From Nitrosospira sp. (GTDB lineage: Bacteria > Pseudomonadota > Gammaproteobacteria > Burkholderiales > Nitrosomonadaceae): a stretch of 49,004 bases of DNA. The position numbers and the translations under genes were made by a program. The first letter of the stretch is position 1, and each line of letters opens with the position of its first letter. The notes beneath the pieces were generated by a model that made no database searches, was not told the origin of the DNA, and was given only the letters and a program-made list of their open reading frames with translations. The stretch lies in NCBI GenBank assembly GCA_026399575.1, contig JAPLQS010000064.1:1-49004 (forward strand), read 5' to 3'. Of this stretch, positions 8,996 to 18,668 are shown one piece after another.

Positions 8996-9168
8996 GCTTT
9001 GGAACCCTCTGGACAAGCTCCGCACGGGTGCGACAGCGACTTTGCGGGATGGGTGCAGAAAAGGCGAGGGCGCTCACTGCAGTACGCTCCTTGACAGGTC
9101 TTGCGTGCAATTCTAGCATTTTCACTACTCGTCCCACAGCAATTTTCTTAAACGTGATGCATCTGACA

Positions 9169-10707
9169 TTAAAAGAGAGTTTTCTGTTCGGGGAAGAACT
9201 GGTCGGTCTGACTCAGGTCGTAAGGGATGCTGACTATCACGGTGACGCCCTTGCCCGGCATGCTGTCGATTCTGACATCGCCGCCGAGGAAGCGGGAACG
9301 CTCGCGCATGCCGCGTATGCCAAAGGATCGAGGTTTCGACCGATCCTGTTTCGACATGCCGCGCCCATTATCGGATACCAGTAATTCCACGCGCCCTCCC
9401 GCCGCTTTGAAGCTGATTTTGACGCGAGTGGCATTGGCGTGCTTTGAAATATTCGTCAAGGTTTCCTGGAAGATGCGGAAAATAGCGGCGGATAAGTCTG
9501 ACCCCAGCACGATTTCTTCATCGGCACATTCAATCTCGCAAGGGATCCCGAGTCGCTTGCGGAATTCCTTCGCCTGCCATTGGATGGCGGGCACAATGCC
9601 ATAATCCAGGACTCCCGGGCGCAAATCCCGCGCTATGCGCCGGGTGGAGTCGATCATGCGGTCCGCCAGGGTATCGATAAACTGGACTTTCTCCAGCAGC
9701 AGCGCCTTCTCCGGCGGCAACCGGTCAATCAGCCACAGCAGGTCGATCTTGATGGCCGTGAGAGTGCCGCCCAAGTCATCGTGAATTTCACGCGAGAGTT
9801 CCATCCGTTCCCGCTCCTTGAGCGTCTGGAAGTGGGAAGAGAGTTCTCCGAGTTCCTGGTGCGCGCGCCTGATTTCGATTTCAGCGAGCTTGCCTTGGGT
9901 AATATTCGAGATGATGCCCTCCCAGGCCACATCGCCGTCGGGGAGCTTGCGCGGGCTTTCCCGCAGATTGACCCACTTGATTTCTTCCTGTTCGCCGACC
10001 CGGATGCGGCCTTCCCAGTTGCAGGTGGCAAGCTTCTCGGTGGCTGCCTCAACGGCTTGGGACAGTGATAACTTGTCTTCCGCGATAACCATGTCGAGAA
10101 ACAAGCCGGGAGTGTCCTGCAGCGCTTGAGGGGTAATGCCGAGAAGCTGATTGCAGCCCTCACTCACATAAGTCAGGTGAGTGGCGCCATCGGCTTGCAT
10201 GATGGACTGGAAAATCATGCCGGGAATATTGGCGGCAATCGTCCTGAAGCGCGCTTCGCTTTCTTGTAGTGCGAACTGCGCCAACTCGAACTGCTTGCGG
10301 GTTTTTGTTTCCAGCAAGCTGCATTGTACCGCAGGGGCCAGTCGGGCCATGTTTCCCTTGGCCACAAAATCATGCGCTCCGGCTTTCATTAAGGCCACTG
10401 CGACCTCTTCGCCGATGTGGTCGGAAACAATGATCAACGGAATGTCCTGTCCGCTGGTTCGCCATACCGACATTACTTCCTTGGTGGGGAAACCGGATAA
10501 ATTGTGATCGGATAGAATCACATCCCAGTCACCGGCAGCGAGGGCAGCCTGCATCGCCGCAGCAGTTTCGACTCGCTGGCAATCAGCCTCAAAACCACCT
10601 TCCCTGAGGGCCTCCAGAATCAGTTCGGAATCATCCGCGGAATCTTCCACCATCAGAACGTGCAGTATTCTTCGTTCCATGTCATCAGGATGGTCTGCTG
10701 TCGGCAT
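9169..10707 (-). CDS. Hybrid sensor: receiver-PAS-HisKA_3 histidine kinase
   Basis: A cytoplasmic kinase with unusual order: an N-terminal receiver domain (HVLMVEDSADDSELILEAL, aspartate in VILSDHNLSGF), a PAS domain (SEARFRTIAANIPGMIFQ...), a NarX-type dimerisation/phosphoacceptor helix (ERERMELSREIHDDLGGTLTA, cut to motif H in REIHDDLGG), and an HATPase domain with NISKHANA, DNGRGM and GIRGMRER. No membrane segments are seen. The frame is open to an ATG at 10962, adding 85 residues without domain character; ATG 10707 (MPTADHPDDMERR) has AGGGA close by and is preferred with low certainty. It probably phosphorylates the adjacent LuxR-type regulator. Confidence 0.87.
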   Translation of the reverse strand: MPTADHPDDMERRILHVLMVEDSADDSELILEALREGGFEADCQRVETAAAMQAALAAGDWDVILSDHNLSGFPTKEVMSVWRTSGQDIPLIIVSDHIGEEVAVALMKAGAHDFVAKGNMARLAPAVQCSLLETKTRKQFELAQFALQESEARFRTIAANIPGMIFQSIMQADGATHLTYVSEGCNQLLGITPQALQDTPGLFLDMVIAEDKLSLSQAVEAATEKLATCNWEGRIRVGEQEEIKWVNLRESPRKLPDGDVAWEGIISNITQGKLAEIEIRRAHQELGELSSHFQTLKERERMELSREIHDDLGGTLTAIKIDLLWLIDRLPPEKALLLEKVQFIDTLADRMIDSTRRIARDLRPGVLDYGIVPAIQWQAKEFRKRLGIPCEIECADEEIVLGSDLSAAIFRIFQETLTNISKHANATRVKISFKAAGGRVELLVSDNGRGMSKQDRSKPRSFGIRGMRERSRFLGGDVRIDSMPGKGVTVIVSIPYDLSQTDQFFPEQKTLF

Positions 10708-11142
10708 TATCCCTGCGTTCGCTTTACCCAAGCCGTCTCCTGTCAGTTGTTGTTCTCTCCCAAGCGTGCGCTGGAACGACAAATAAGCAGTTGCATTTTC
10801 ATTGTCGTTGGCATCAGGCCAAGGTCGCGACCCTGTTCCCTTGTGGTTCAGCATGTTAGCGGTTTCTATCGTGCCTGTAAATTTCCCCGCATTCCCCGGT
10901 TGGACGCATGCTAAAGAAATCGAGATGTCTGCCGATAAACTGTTGGATAAGGGGTCAAGCATGATTTGCTCACCGATTGCTCATGGGTTGCTCGACCTGA
11001 AGTATCAAGGTCCGTTTTTCAATACGACAAGGGATAGACGGAAATCCATGCTCCGTATAAACATGTGTGACTCGATGGGTGGTTTTCCTGCCATGTCGGT
11101 GGAAGTCCGGAAGCAGTCTCAATGTAGTTTCAGGGAGTAACA

Positions 11143-12378
11143 GTGCAGGAAATATTTCTCGGCCGGCAGCCCATTCTCGACCGCAACCAGTACCCGGTTG
11201 CCCACGAACTGCTGTTCCGTTCCGGCCATACGGCCCACGCAGGGGTCATCGATGGGGTCTCCGCCTCGGCCAGCGTCATCGTCAATACCTACGCGGAACT
11301 GGGAATCCAGAATGTGCTCGGCAAGCAGCGCGGCTTCATCAACGTCAATGCCGAACTATTGATGAGCGACTTGATCCAGTTGTTGCCGAAAAGTCAGGTG
11401 GTGCTGGAGCTGCTGGAAACAATAGAAATCACCGACGAGATAGTGCGGCGTTGCGGTGAATTGCGTAACATGGGCTATCAACTGGCGCTGGACGATGTGG
11501 TTGCGATCGATGACCGAACCCGATTGTTGCTGCCGCTGATGAATGTGGCAAAAGTGGATTTGCTGCGGATCGAGACGGATGCGCTGCCGCATCTCGTTGA
11601 TTCCCTGAAATCCTGGCCGCTATTGCTGCTGGCAGAGAAGGTGGAAAGCGTAGAACAGGCCATGCACTGCATGGCGCTGGGTTTCGACCTGTTCCAGGGC
11701 TATCATTTTGCGCGCCCGCAGATCGTTGCCGGAAAACGCGCCGATCCTTCGCAAATGGGGTTGCTGCGGTTGCTGGGTCTGGTTATGGGCGATGCCGATA
11801 CGTCCGCCATCGAGCAGGAGTTCAAACGCCATCCGAGCCTGGTTTATGGGCTGATGCGCATGGCGAATTCAGTCGCCTGCGGCCTGAGGCATAAAATCGG
11901 TTCGCTGCGGCAGGGTATCATGGCGCTTGGTAGGAAACAGTTGCAAAGATGGGTGCAACTGCTGCTGTATACGGTGGATAGTAGTGACTCTCAGGGGATG
12001 AGCGCCCTGATGCAATTGGCGGCCACGCGCGGCAAGTTGATGGAGTCAATTGCCACAGTGGAACGGCCCGGCGACAAGCAATATCAGGAGAGCGCTTTCA
12101 TGACGGGCATCCTGTCGCTGCTCGACGCGCTACTGGGTATGCCATTGCCGGAAATCATCAGTCAGCTCAATCTGACGGACGAAATAAAAGTGGCGCTGCT
12201 GTTCCGCAAAGGAAATTTGGGGAACCTGTTGCTGCTGTTGGAAAAGAAGGAAGGGAACGACATCGAAACAGTTTCTGCCATGCTGGCGGAACTGGGGTTC
12301 ATGAGCATGGGCGAGCTGGTCATCGCGGAGCTGGATGCGCTGCGTTGGAGCAACGGACTTGATGAGGTTTCCCGATAA
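11143..12378 (+). CDS. EAL-HDOD signalling protein, copy 1
   Basis: A 411-residue YuxH-family protein: an EAL-like domain (about 1-200) fused to an HDOD domain (about 205-400). EAL domains hydrolyse c-di-GMP or bind it. Here the EAL glutamate is kept as HELLFR (E22), with LALDDV (D117, D118), KVDLL (K138), AEKVES (E165, E168) and LFQGYHF (Q185), so several catalytic-type residues remain, although activity is not proven. GTG start with GGGAG six bases upstream. It is the first of three tandem paralogues. The HDOD half may bind partners or nucleotides, but its role here is unknown. Confidence 0.9.
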   Translation: MQEIFLGRQPILDRNQYPVAHELLFRSGHTAHAGVIDGVSASASVIVNTYAELGIQNVLGKQRGFINVNAELLMSDLIQLLPKSQVVLELLETIEITDEIVRRCGELRNMGYQLALDDVVAIDDRTRLLLPLMNVAKVDLLRIETDALPHLVDSLKSWPLLLLAEKVESVEQAMHCMALGFDLFQGYHFARPQIVAGKRADPSQMGLLRLLGLVMGDADTSAIEQEFKRHPSLVYGLMRMANSVACGLRHKIGSLRQGIMALGRKQLQRWVQLLLYTVDSSDSQGMSALMQLAATRGKLMESIATVERPGDKQYQESAFMTGILSLLDALLGMPLPEIISQLNLTDEIKVALLFRKGNLGNLLLLLEKKEGNDIETVSAMLAELGFMSMGELVIAELDALRWSNGLDEVSR

Positions 12379-12397
12379 ATAATTCCAGGGAGTAACA

Positions 12398-13633
12398 ATG
12401 CAGGAAATTTTTCTTGGCCGCCAACCGATACTTGATCGCAACCACGATCTGGTTGCCTATGAGTTGCTGTTCCGTTCCGGTCAGACTACGCAAGCCGGAA
12501 TCGCTGACAATGTTTCGGCTTCGGCCAGTGTCATTGTCAATGCCTATGCAGAGCTGGGGATCCAGAACATGCTTGGCAAGCAACGCGGTTTCATCAACGT
12601 TGATGCCGAACTGCTGATGAGCGACATGCTGCATCTGCTGCCGAAAAGCAAGGTGGTGCTGGAGTTGCTGGGAACGATGGAAATCACCGCTGAGGTGGTG
12701 CGGCGTTGTGGCGAACTGCGCAGCATGGGCTATCAGCTGGCGCTGGACGATATAGGCGAGGTCAGCGACCGGATCAAGCCGCTGCTGCCGCTGGTGAATG
12801 TGGTGAAAGTGGATCTGCTGCAGATGGAAGCCAACATGCTGCCGGATATCATCCATTCGCTAAAACCCTGGCCGCTATTACTGCTGGTAAAGAAAGTGGA
12901 TAGCGTGGAACAAGCAAGGAGCTGCATGAAACTTGGCTTCCATCTGTTCCAGGGTTACCATTTTGCGTGCCCTCAGATCATTTCCGGAAAACGTGTTGAT
13001 CTTTCGCGCGTGGGATTGATGCGGCTTCTGGGACTCATTATGCAAGATGCGGAAGTCGCCGACATCGAGGAGGAATTCAGGCACCATCCGAATATGACAT
13101 ACAATCTGATGCGCATAGTGAATTCGGTCGCCAGCGGCCCGCCGCATAAAATTGGTTCATTGCGGCAGGGGATCGTGGTACTCGGCAGAAAGCAGTTGCA
13201 AAGATGGGTGCTGCTGTTGCTGTATACGGCGGGTAGAGGCAGCAGCCAGTTGGTGAGTCCGCTGATGCAGATGGCGGCCACCCGTGGCAAACTGATGGAA
13301 TTGATCGCCATAGCGGACCGGCCCTACGACAGGGATTACCATGAGCGCGCTTTCATGACCGGCATCCTGTCGCTGCTCGATACTCTGCTGAGCGCGCCGC
13401 TGCTGGAGATCCTCGACCAGCTCAATCTGCTGGATGAAGTAAAAGCGGCGCTGCTGTCGCGGGAAGGGCGTTTGGGGCAACTGTTGACGCTGCTGGAAAA
13501 GAAGGAAGGAAATGACAGTAAAACCGTTTCCTCCATACTGGCAGGGCTGAGTTTTCTGAGTCTTGGCGAGTTGATCACGGCGGAGCTGGAAGCAATCTGC
13601 TGGGCCAACGGACTTGATGAAATCTATCATTGA
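12398..13633 (+). CDS. EAL-HDOD signalling protein, copy 2 (EAL site altered)
   Basis: Same length and architecture as copy 1, starting only 19 bp after it with ATG and the same GGGAGTAACA leader. E22 (YELLFR), D117/D118 (LALDDI), K138 and Q185 are retained. The segment that reads AEKVES in copies 1 and 3 is VKKVDS here, so E165 is K and E168 is D. In EAL enzymes these glutamates belong to the catalytic site, so copy 2 is probably enzymatically dead and may act as a c-di-GMP receptor or partner of the others. That conclusion rests on alignment by eye. Confidence 0.9.
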   Translation: MQEIFLGRQPILDRNHDLVAYELLFRSGQTTQAGIADNVSASASVIVNAYAELGIQNMLGKQRGFINVDAELLMSDMLHLLPKSKVVLELLGTMEITAEVVRRCGELRSMGYQLALDDIGEVSDRIKPLLPLVNVVKVDLLQMEANMLPDIIHSLKPWPLLLLVKKVDSVEQARSCMKLGFHLFQGYHFACPQIISGKRVDLSRVGLMRLLGLIMQDAEVADIEEEFRHHPNMTYNLMRIVNSVASGPPHKIGSLRQGIVVLGRKQLQRWVLLLLYTAGRGSSQLVSPLMQMAATRGKLMELIAIADRPYDRDYHERAFMTGILSLLDTLLSAPLLEILDQLNLLDEVKAALLSREGRLGQLLTLLEKKEGNDSKTVSSILAGLSFLSLGELITAELEAICWANGLDEIYH

Positions 13634-13708
13634 TTGTTTTGCATGCAGCATGCTGCTGTCCGGGCGTAAATTTGAAAGCTGCTCGGCACAGATTTCGGGA
13701 GTAAGAAA

Positions 13709-14944
13709 GTGCAGGAAATTTTTCTTGGCCGGCAACCGATACTTGATCGGAATCAGAATCTGATCGCTTACGAACTGCTGTTCCGTTCCGGTTTTACCGC
13801 AGATGCTGGTGTTACCGACGACATTTCCGCCTCAGCGAGTGTCATCGTCAACGCCTATGCGGAACTGGGGCTCGCAAATGTGCTCGGCAAGCAGCGCGGC
13901 TTCATCAATGTCAACGCCGAATTGCTGATGAGTGACATGATCCGTCTGCTGCCAAGGAATCAGGTGGTGCTGGAACTGCTTGAGACGATAACAATCACTG
14001 ATGAAGTGGTGCAGCGCTGCGGCGAGCTCCGCAGTCTGGGCTATCAGTTGGCGCTGGATGACGTGATCGAGATCACCGGTCCGATCAAGCGCTTGCTGTC
14101 GCTGGTCAACGTGGTAAAAATAGATCTGCTGCAGACCAGTGCGCAGGCGCTGCCGCAACTCATCAGCTTCCTGAAATCCCGTTCAGTGTTGCTGCTGGCG
14201 GAAAAAGTGGAAAGCCTGGAACAGGCCCAGCATTGCATGGCGCTCGGTTTCGATCTGTTCCAGGGCTACCATTTTGCGCGCCCCCAGATTATTTCCGGGA
14301 AGCGTGCGGATACTTCGCACTTGGGGTTGCTGCGGCTGCTGGGGTTGGTCATGAGTGATGCCGAGACCGCCGACATCGAACAGGAATTGAAGCACTATCC
14401 GACCCTGACTTTTAATCTGGTACGCATGGTGAATTCGGCCGCGAGCGGCCTGCCGCATAAAATCGGCTCGCTGAAACAGGTGATCGTGGTACTCGGCAGA
14501 AAGCAGCTGCAAAGATGGGTGCAACTGCTGCTGTATACGGCGGGCAGAACCGATTCACAGATGATGAACGCGCTGATGCAGACAGCGGCCACCCGTGGCA
14601 AGCTGATGGAGTTGATTGCCATAGTGGAACGTCCCCATGATAAGCAATATCACGAGCGTGCTTTCATGACCGGCATCCTGTCGCTGCTCGATACCCTGCT
14701 GGGCATGCCGTTGCCGGAAATCGTCACTCAGATTAGTCTGGCAGATGAAGTAAAGCTGGCTTTGCTGTCGCGGCAGGGAAATCTGGGCCGCCTGCTGCTG
14801 CTGCTGGAAAAAAAGGAAAGAAACGACATTGAAGCCGTTTCTGCCACGCTGGCGGAAATGGGTTTCATGGGCATGGGCGAGTTGATCACTGCGGAACTGG
14901 ACGCGATACGCTGGTCCAATGGACTCAATGAAGCCCGTCACTGA
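13709..14944 (+). CDS. EAL-HDOD signalling protein, copy 3
   Basis: The third 411-residue tandem paralogue, separated from copy 2 by 75 bp. It starts with GTG after TTCGGGAGTAAGAAA. It keeps the EAL-type residues: YELLFR, LALDDV, KIDLL, AEKVES and LFQGYHFARPQ. The C-terminal half is an HDOD domain. The 75-bp gap before it contains a short GCATGC...GCATGC repeat. Like its siblings it has no membrane segment or additional sensor domain, so specificity must come from the HDOD region or from expression. Confidence 0.9.
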   Translation: MQEIFLGRQPILDRNQNLIAYELLFRSGFTADAGVTDDISASASVIVNAYAELGLANVLGKQRGFINVNAELLMSDMIRLLPRNQVVLELLETITITDEVVQRCGELRSLGYQLALDDVIEITGPIKRLLSLVNVVKIDLLQTSAQALPQLISFLKSRSVLLLAEKVESLEQAQHCMALGFDLFQGYHFARPQIISGKRADTSHLGLLRLLGLVMSDAETADIEQELKHYPTLTFNLVRMVNSAASGLPHKIGSLKQVIVVLGRKQLQRWVQLLLYTAGRTDSQMMNALMQTAATRGKLMELIAIVERPHDKQYHERAFMTGILSLLDTLLGMPLPEIVTQISLADEVKLALLSRQGNLGRLLLLLEKKERNDIEAVSATLAEMGFMGMGELITAELDAIRWSNGLNEARH

Positions 14945-15035
14945 TTAAGAAGGCGCACTGCAATTCTCCGGCAAGCTGTAACCGTGCCCGCATGGAACCT
15001 ATTTAGAGATCCCCTTGTCGATTTCAGGTCTTTTG

Positions 15036-15140
15036 GTAGGAGCGCCTTCAGGTGCGAAAGATCCCTGCATCGTCCCTGAAGGGATTCCTACACCCGCAAA
15101 GATTTCTGCATCGCCCCTGAAGGGGCTCCTACACTCGCAA
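15036..15140. repeat. REP-like palindromic repeat cluster
   Basis: The 370-bp gap between copy 3 of the EAL-HDOD genes and the CheZ-like gene contains GTAGGAGCGCCTTCAGGTGCG at 15036, then CCCTGAAGGGATTCCTAC and CCCCTGAAGGGGCTCCTAC on the opposite orientation, each followed by a CGCAAA tract. It is a degenerate member of the family that is nearly perfect at 24766-24836. The remainder of the gap (15141-15350) shows nothing I can assign. Confidence 0.75.
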
Positions 15141-15350
15141 AAGACCCCCTGTACCATATCCCAGGAGGGGCTCCATTCGTTATCCCAATTTCATCTTTCC
15201 GTACAGGAACGTTTGCAGGTGCAAGCGGTGATTTGAAATATTTTCTAAAGTTTTAATTTTTACTGCCGCTAGTTGTCAGCAAGCCAATTTTTCGCCTGCG
15301 GCCATATGTGACTATTGATGGTCATAGCGAAAGAAAAATGCGAGGGCGTA

Positions 15351-15932
15351 ATGACGGAACCACAAAATCCAGAGATGCAGACCTGCCTTGATCCTGCCAC
15401 TCAGGAGATGAGGATATTCTGCAATTCCCAGTTGGATGATTATTTTGCGGGAGTCAAGGGCGAGTTGAGCCAGGTGGAAAGACTGGTGGGTGATGCGGTC
15501 AGCGACTTGGTCGCCAGCTTCAAGTACATCAGCAAGTTGGCCCATTCTCAGCAGGAGATATCACTGTCGATTGCACAATCGGCAGTAGGTGCAGAGGGAA
15601 GCAGCGCTGGCGAATCGGTGGAACATTTGTTGGAGCGGCAACAGGCGATCATCAATCAGATTGGGCAGGAAGTGGATACAGCGGTGACTTCCATGCAGTT
15701 CGGCGATCTGGCAACCCAGTTGCTGAACCATACCATGACCCGCATTGAGGCCCTTGGCACAGCGCTGCAGCGGGTAGATGCACAGGATGTGACGGCAGGT
15801 GGCGACACGGTTTACAAGCCGCACCGGTTTCACGAAGGAGTTGCCAAGGCAGTGACGGCAGCCAATGCGGTTACCCGGGAAAAACCGGTGGGACAGCAAG
15901 GTATGAGCGCGGGCGATATCGATTTATTCTAA
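15351..15932 (+). CDS. CheZ-like CheY phosphatase (predicted)
   Basis: A 193-residue soluble helical protein. Two features point to CheZ-type function. The helix segment TSMQFGDLATQLLNH contains D119-xxx-Q123 in an FxDLxxQ setting, the pattern of the CheZ catalytic D/Q pair. The C-terminus ends GDIDLF, resembling the acidic-hydrophobic tail by which CheZ binds CheY. cheY lies 53 bp downstream. ATG at 15351 with GAGGG upstream is preferred over an earlier ATG at 15315. Overall similarity to enterobacterial CheZ is low, so this is a prediction from motif and context; a different chemotaxis accessory protein remains possible. Confidence 0.6.
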   Translation: MTEPQNPEMQTCLDPATQEMRIFCNSQLDDYFAGVKGELSQVERLVGDAVSDLVASFKYISKLAHSQQEISLSIAQSAVGAEGSSAGESVEHLLERQQAIINQIGQEVDTAVTSMQFGDLATQLLNHTMTRIEALGTALQRVDAQDVTAGGDTVYKPHRFHEGVAKAVTAANAVTREKPVGQQGMSAGDIDLF

Positions 15933-15985
15933 ACCAACGGGGCGTAATGCCTCGATAAAATAAAAGTGACTGAGGAGTAACGAGC

Positions 15986-16354
15986 ATGGCAAAGACGATT
16001 CTCGCAGTAGATGATTCCGCTTCTATCCGTGCAATGGTGTCCTTTACGTTGAAGGGTGCCGGCTATGTGGTGGTTGAGGCGGTGGATGGTCAGGATGCGC
16101 TCGACAAGGCCAAAAGCAATAATGATGTTCACCTGATCCTGACCGATCTCAACATGCCGCGCATGGATGGATTGACCTTGATCAAATCATTGCGCAGCCT
16201 GCCGCGTTACCGGACCGCACCGATCCTGATGCTCACCACCGAATCGAGCGATGTGATGAAAGCCCAGGGTCGTGCCGCAGGGGCTACTGGCTGGATGGTC
16301 AAGCCATTCGATCCGAAGAGACTGCTGGAAGTGATCAAAAAAGTTCTTGGCTGA
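15986..16354 (+). CDS. cheY: Chemotaxis response regulator CheY
   Basis: A single-domain receiver of 122 residues. It shows the acidic pair in AVDDSASIR, the phosphorylation aspartate in LILTDLNMPRMDG, the conserved threonine in LMLTTESS and the lysine in MVKPFDP. Phospho-CheY would bind the flagellar switch to change rotation. GAGGAG-type ribosome site precedes the ATG (TGAGGAGTAACGAGC). It lies between the CheZ-like gene and cheA, its expected kinase. Confidence 0.95.
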   Translation: MAKTILAVDDSASIRAMVSFTLKGAGYVVVEAVDGQDALDKAKSNNDVHLILTDLNMPRMDGLTLIKSLRSLPRYRTAPILMLTTESSDVMKAQGRAAGATGWMVKPFDPKRLLEVIKKVLG

Positions 16355-16513
16355 ATGGAGAGTTTCAGACCTCCTTCTCCCCTTTAACTGTGGTGAAGTT
16401 GCGCTGAATTTGAGCAGCTGGAATTGGTGGGTATTTCCGCCTCTATTCCACAGTTCCTACGCCCCCAGGTAGGAACACACTGACATCCGTAAAATTTTAA
16501 AACGAGGCAGCGC

Positions 16514-18628
16514 GTGACTACAGACATGACCCAGTTTTACCAGGTGTTCTTTGAGGAAGCTGCAGAACTCCTGGCGGAAATGGAAACCCGTCTGTTGGGG
16601 CTGGATCTCAATGCACCCAGCATAGAAGACCTGAATGCCATTTTCCGTACCGCTCATTCGATCAAGGGCGGCGCCGGAACTTTTGGCTTTTCCGACATGA
16701 CCGATCTGACGCATGTGCTGGAGTCGTTGCTGGACCGGCTGCGCAAGGGCGAGCTGGCAGTGCGCAGCGAAATGATAGATATATTTCTCAGCGCTGGCGA
16801 CATCCTGAAAGACCAGCTTGCGGGTCATCGCGGTGATGGCAAAGCAGATCCGGCCGCCGCTGCCGCCGCGTGCGTAGAGCTGAAACGGCTCGCTGCCGGA
16901 GATGCCCCCGCTATAACGCCTGCTGCACCTGCTGCTGCACCTGCACCTGCACCCATGGCGGCGCAGCCTGCCGTCGAGCCGGCTGTCTCCACAGATAAAA
17001 TTTACCGTATCGAGTTTCCTGGCGAAGGCATCAGCGTCCAGGTCATGGGCAATCTGCTTACCAATCTCGGGCAGATGGGTGCCCTGCAGAATTTGAGCCA
17101 GCCAGCGGAAAAAGATGCAGCGCAGCAGTGCGTGCTGAAACTTGCCACCGATGCCAGCGAGGAAGACATCTGGGAAGTATTGGCTTTCATGGTGGATGTC
17201 AGCAACCTGAACATTGCAGTAGAAGCTCCCGCCAGCGAAGCGCAACCAGAAAACGCAGCTTCCGAGGATGCCGGTTATGGTTTCTTCCAGGGGGCGCCGT
17301 CGGCCCCGGCCGCAACTCCGGTAGCTGCGCCGACAGACGAAGCGGCAGCCAAATCTCCCGGCAGGCGTTTAAGCGATGACCCCAATGTCGAGGTGACCCG
17401 ATCGGGACGCCGCCCCGACGACAAGCTGGTAGTCAGCGCTGCCAGTGAAACCTCTTCGATCCGTGTGAGTATTGAGAAGGTCGATCAACTGATCAATCTG
17501 GTGGGCGAACTGGTGATCACCCAGGCCATGCTCGCCCAGACCGCGTCGCAGGTGGACCCGGTGATCTACGAAAAACTGCTCGACGGCATGAGTACATTGG
17601 AGCGCAATACCCGGGACATGCAGGAATCGGTGATGTCGATCCGCATGATGCCGATCAGTTTCGTTTTCAGCCGTTATCCGCGAGTGGTGCGGGATCTGGC
17701 GGCCAAACTCAACAAGCAGGTGGAACTGAAGACTGTCGGTGAAAGCACCGAGCTGGACCGGGGGCTGATCGAGAAGATCGCCGACCCGCTTACGCATCTG
17801 GTACGCAACAGTCTTGATCATGGCATCGAATTGCCGGAGAAGCGCGTGGCAGCCGGCAAGCCAGCCAAAGGCACCATTACTCTGCAGGCTTCACATCAAG
17901 GCGGCAACATCGTCATCGAAGTCATCGACGATGGCGGCGGGTTGAACCGGGACAAGATTCTGGCCAAAGCAAAAGAGCGCGGGCTGCCGGTGAAAGAGGA
18001 CATCTCCGACTCCGACGTCTGGCTGTTGATATTCGAAGCCGGTTTCTCCACTGCCGATGTTGTTACCGATGTTTCCGGCCGCGGCGTCGGCATGGACGTG
18101 GTCAAGCGCAACATTCAGGGCATGGGCGGACAGGTGGAAATCGATTCGGCACTCGGGGTCGGTACCCGCATTTCGGTGCGCCTGCCCTTGACGCTCGCCA
18201 TTCTTGACGGGCTGTCGGTTTCGGTCGGCAACGAAATGTTCATCCTGCCATTGGGTTATATCATCGAGTCGCTGCAGCCAGCCGAGGAGGATGTCAAGAC
18301 AGTGAGCGGACGCGGGCGCGTGGTGCAGGTACGGGGCGAGTACCTGCCGGTGGTCGCGCTGCACGAAATATTCAATCTGCGGCCCAAGGTGACCGAGGTT
18401 CACCAAGGGATAGTCGTCATTCTTGAATCCGAGGGGCGCAAGACGGCACTGTTTGTTGACGCGCTGGTAGGGCAGCACCAGGTGGTGATCAAGAGCCTCG
18501 AGAGCAACTATCGCAGGGTGCAAGGCATTTCGGGAGCCACCATCATGGGTGACGGCAGGGTGGCATTGATCATCGATGCGGCCGGAATGATCGCGGCAGC
18601 ACAGAACAAGTCAGCGCAGACGGTTTAA
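16514..18628 (+). CDS. cheA: Chemotaxis histidine kinase CheA
   Basis: CheA autophosphorylates in response to receptors and passes phosphate to CheY and CheB. The 704-residue protein has an HPt domain with the phosphorylated H48 (FRTAHSIKGGAGTFGF), an Ala/Pro-rich linker, a CheY/CheB-binding P2-like segment (about 155-240), a second linker, a dimerisation domain (about 310-375), an HATPase domain with HLVRNSLDHGIE, DDGGGL and GRGVGMDVV, and a CheW-like C-terminal domain (about 560-700). GTG start at 16514 with GAGG upstream. A 159-bp gap follows cheY. All key motifs are intact. Confidence 0.96.
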   Translation: MTTDMTQFYQVFFEEAAELLAEMETRLLGLDLNAPSIEDLNAIFRTAHSIKGGAGTFGFSDMTDLTHVLESLLDRLRKGELAVRSEMIDIFLSAGDILKDQLAGHRGDGKADPAAAAAACVELKRLAAGDAPAITPAAPAAAPAPAPMAAQPAVEPAVSTDKIYRIEFPGEGISVQVMGNLLTNLGQMGALQNLSQPAEKDAAQQCVLKLATDASEEDIWEVLAFMVDVSNLNIAVEAPASEAQPENAASEDAGYGFFQGAPSAPAATPVAAPTDEAAAKSPGRRLSDDPNVEVTRSGRRPDDKLVVSAASETSSIRVSIEKVDQLINLVGELVITQAMLAQTASQVDPVIYEKLLDGMSTLERNTRDMQESVMSIRMMPISFVFSRYPRVVRDLAAKLNKQVELKTVGESTELDRGLIEKIADPLTHLVRNSLDHGIELPEKRVAAGKPAKGTITLQASHQGGNIVIEVIDDGGGLNRDKILAKAKERGLPVKEDISDSDVWLLIFEAGFSTADVVTDVSGRGVGMDVVKRNIQGMGGQVEIDSALGVGTRISVRLPLTLAILDGLSVSVGNEMFILPLGYIIESLQPAEEDVKTVSGRGRVVQVRGEYLPVVALHEIFNLRPKVTEVHQGIVVILESEGRKTALFVDALVGQHQVVIKSLESNYRRVQGISGATIMGDGRVALIIDAAGMIAAAQNKSAQTV

Positions 18629-18668
18629 CGGTGTCGTTGTCATTTGATCAATCTGCAGAGAATTTGAA

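Noticed and set aside
15036-15140. Repeats resembling a short CRISPR array
   Set aside because: Units are palindromic, alternate in orientation, have no uniform spacers, and no cas genes are near; they fit REP elements.
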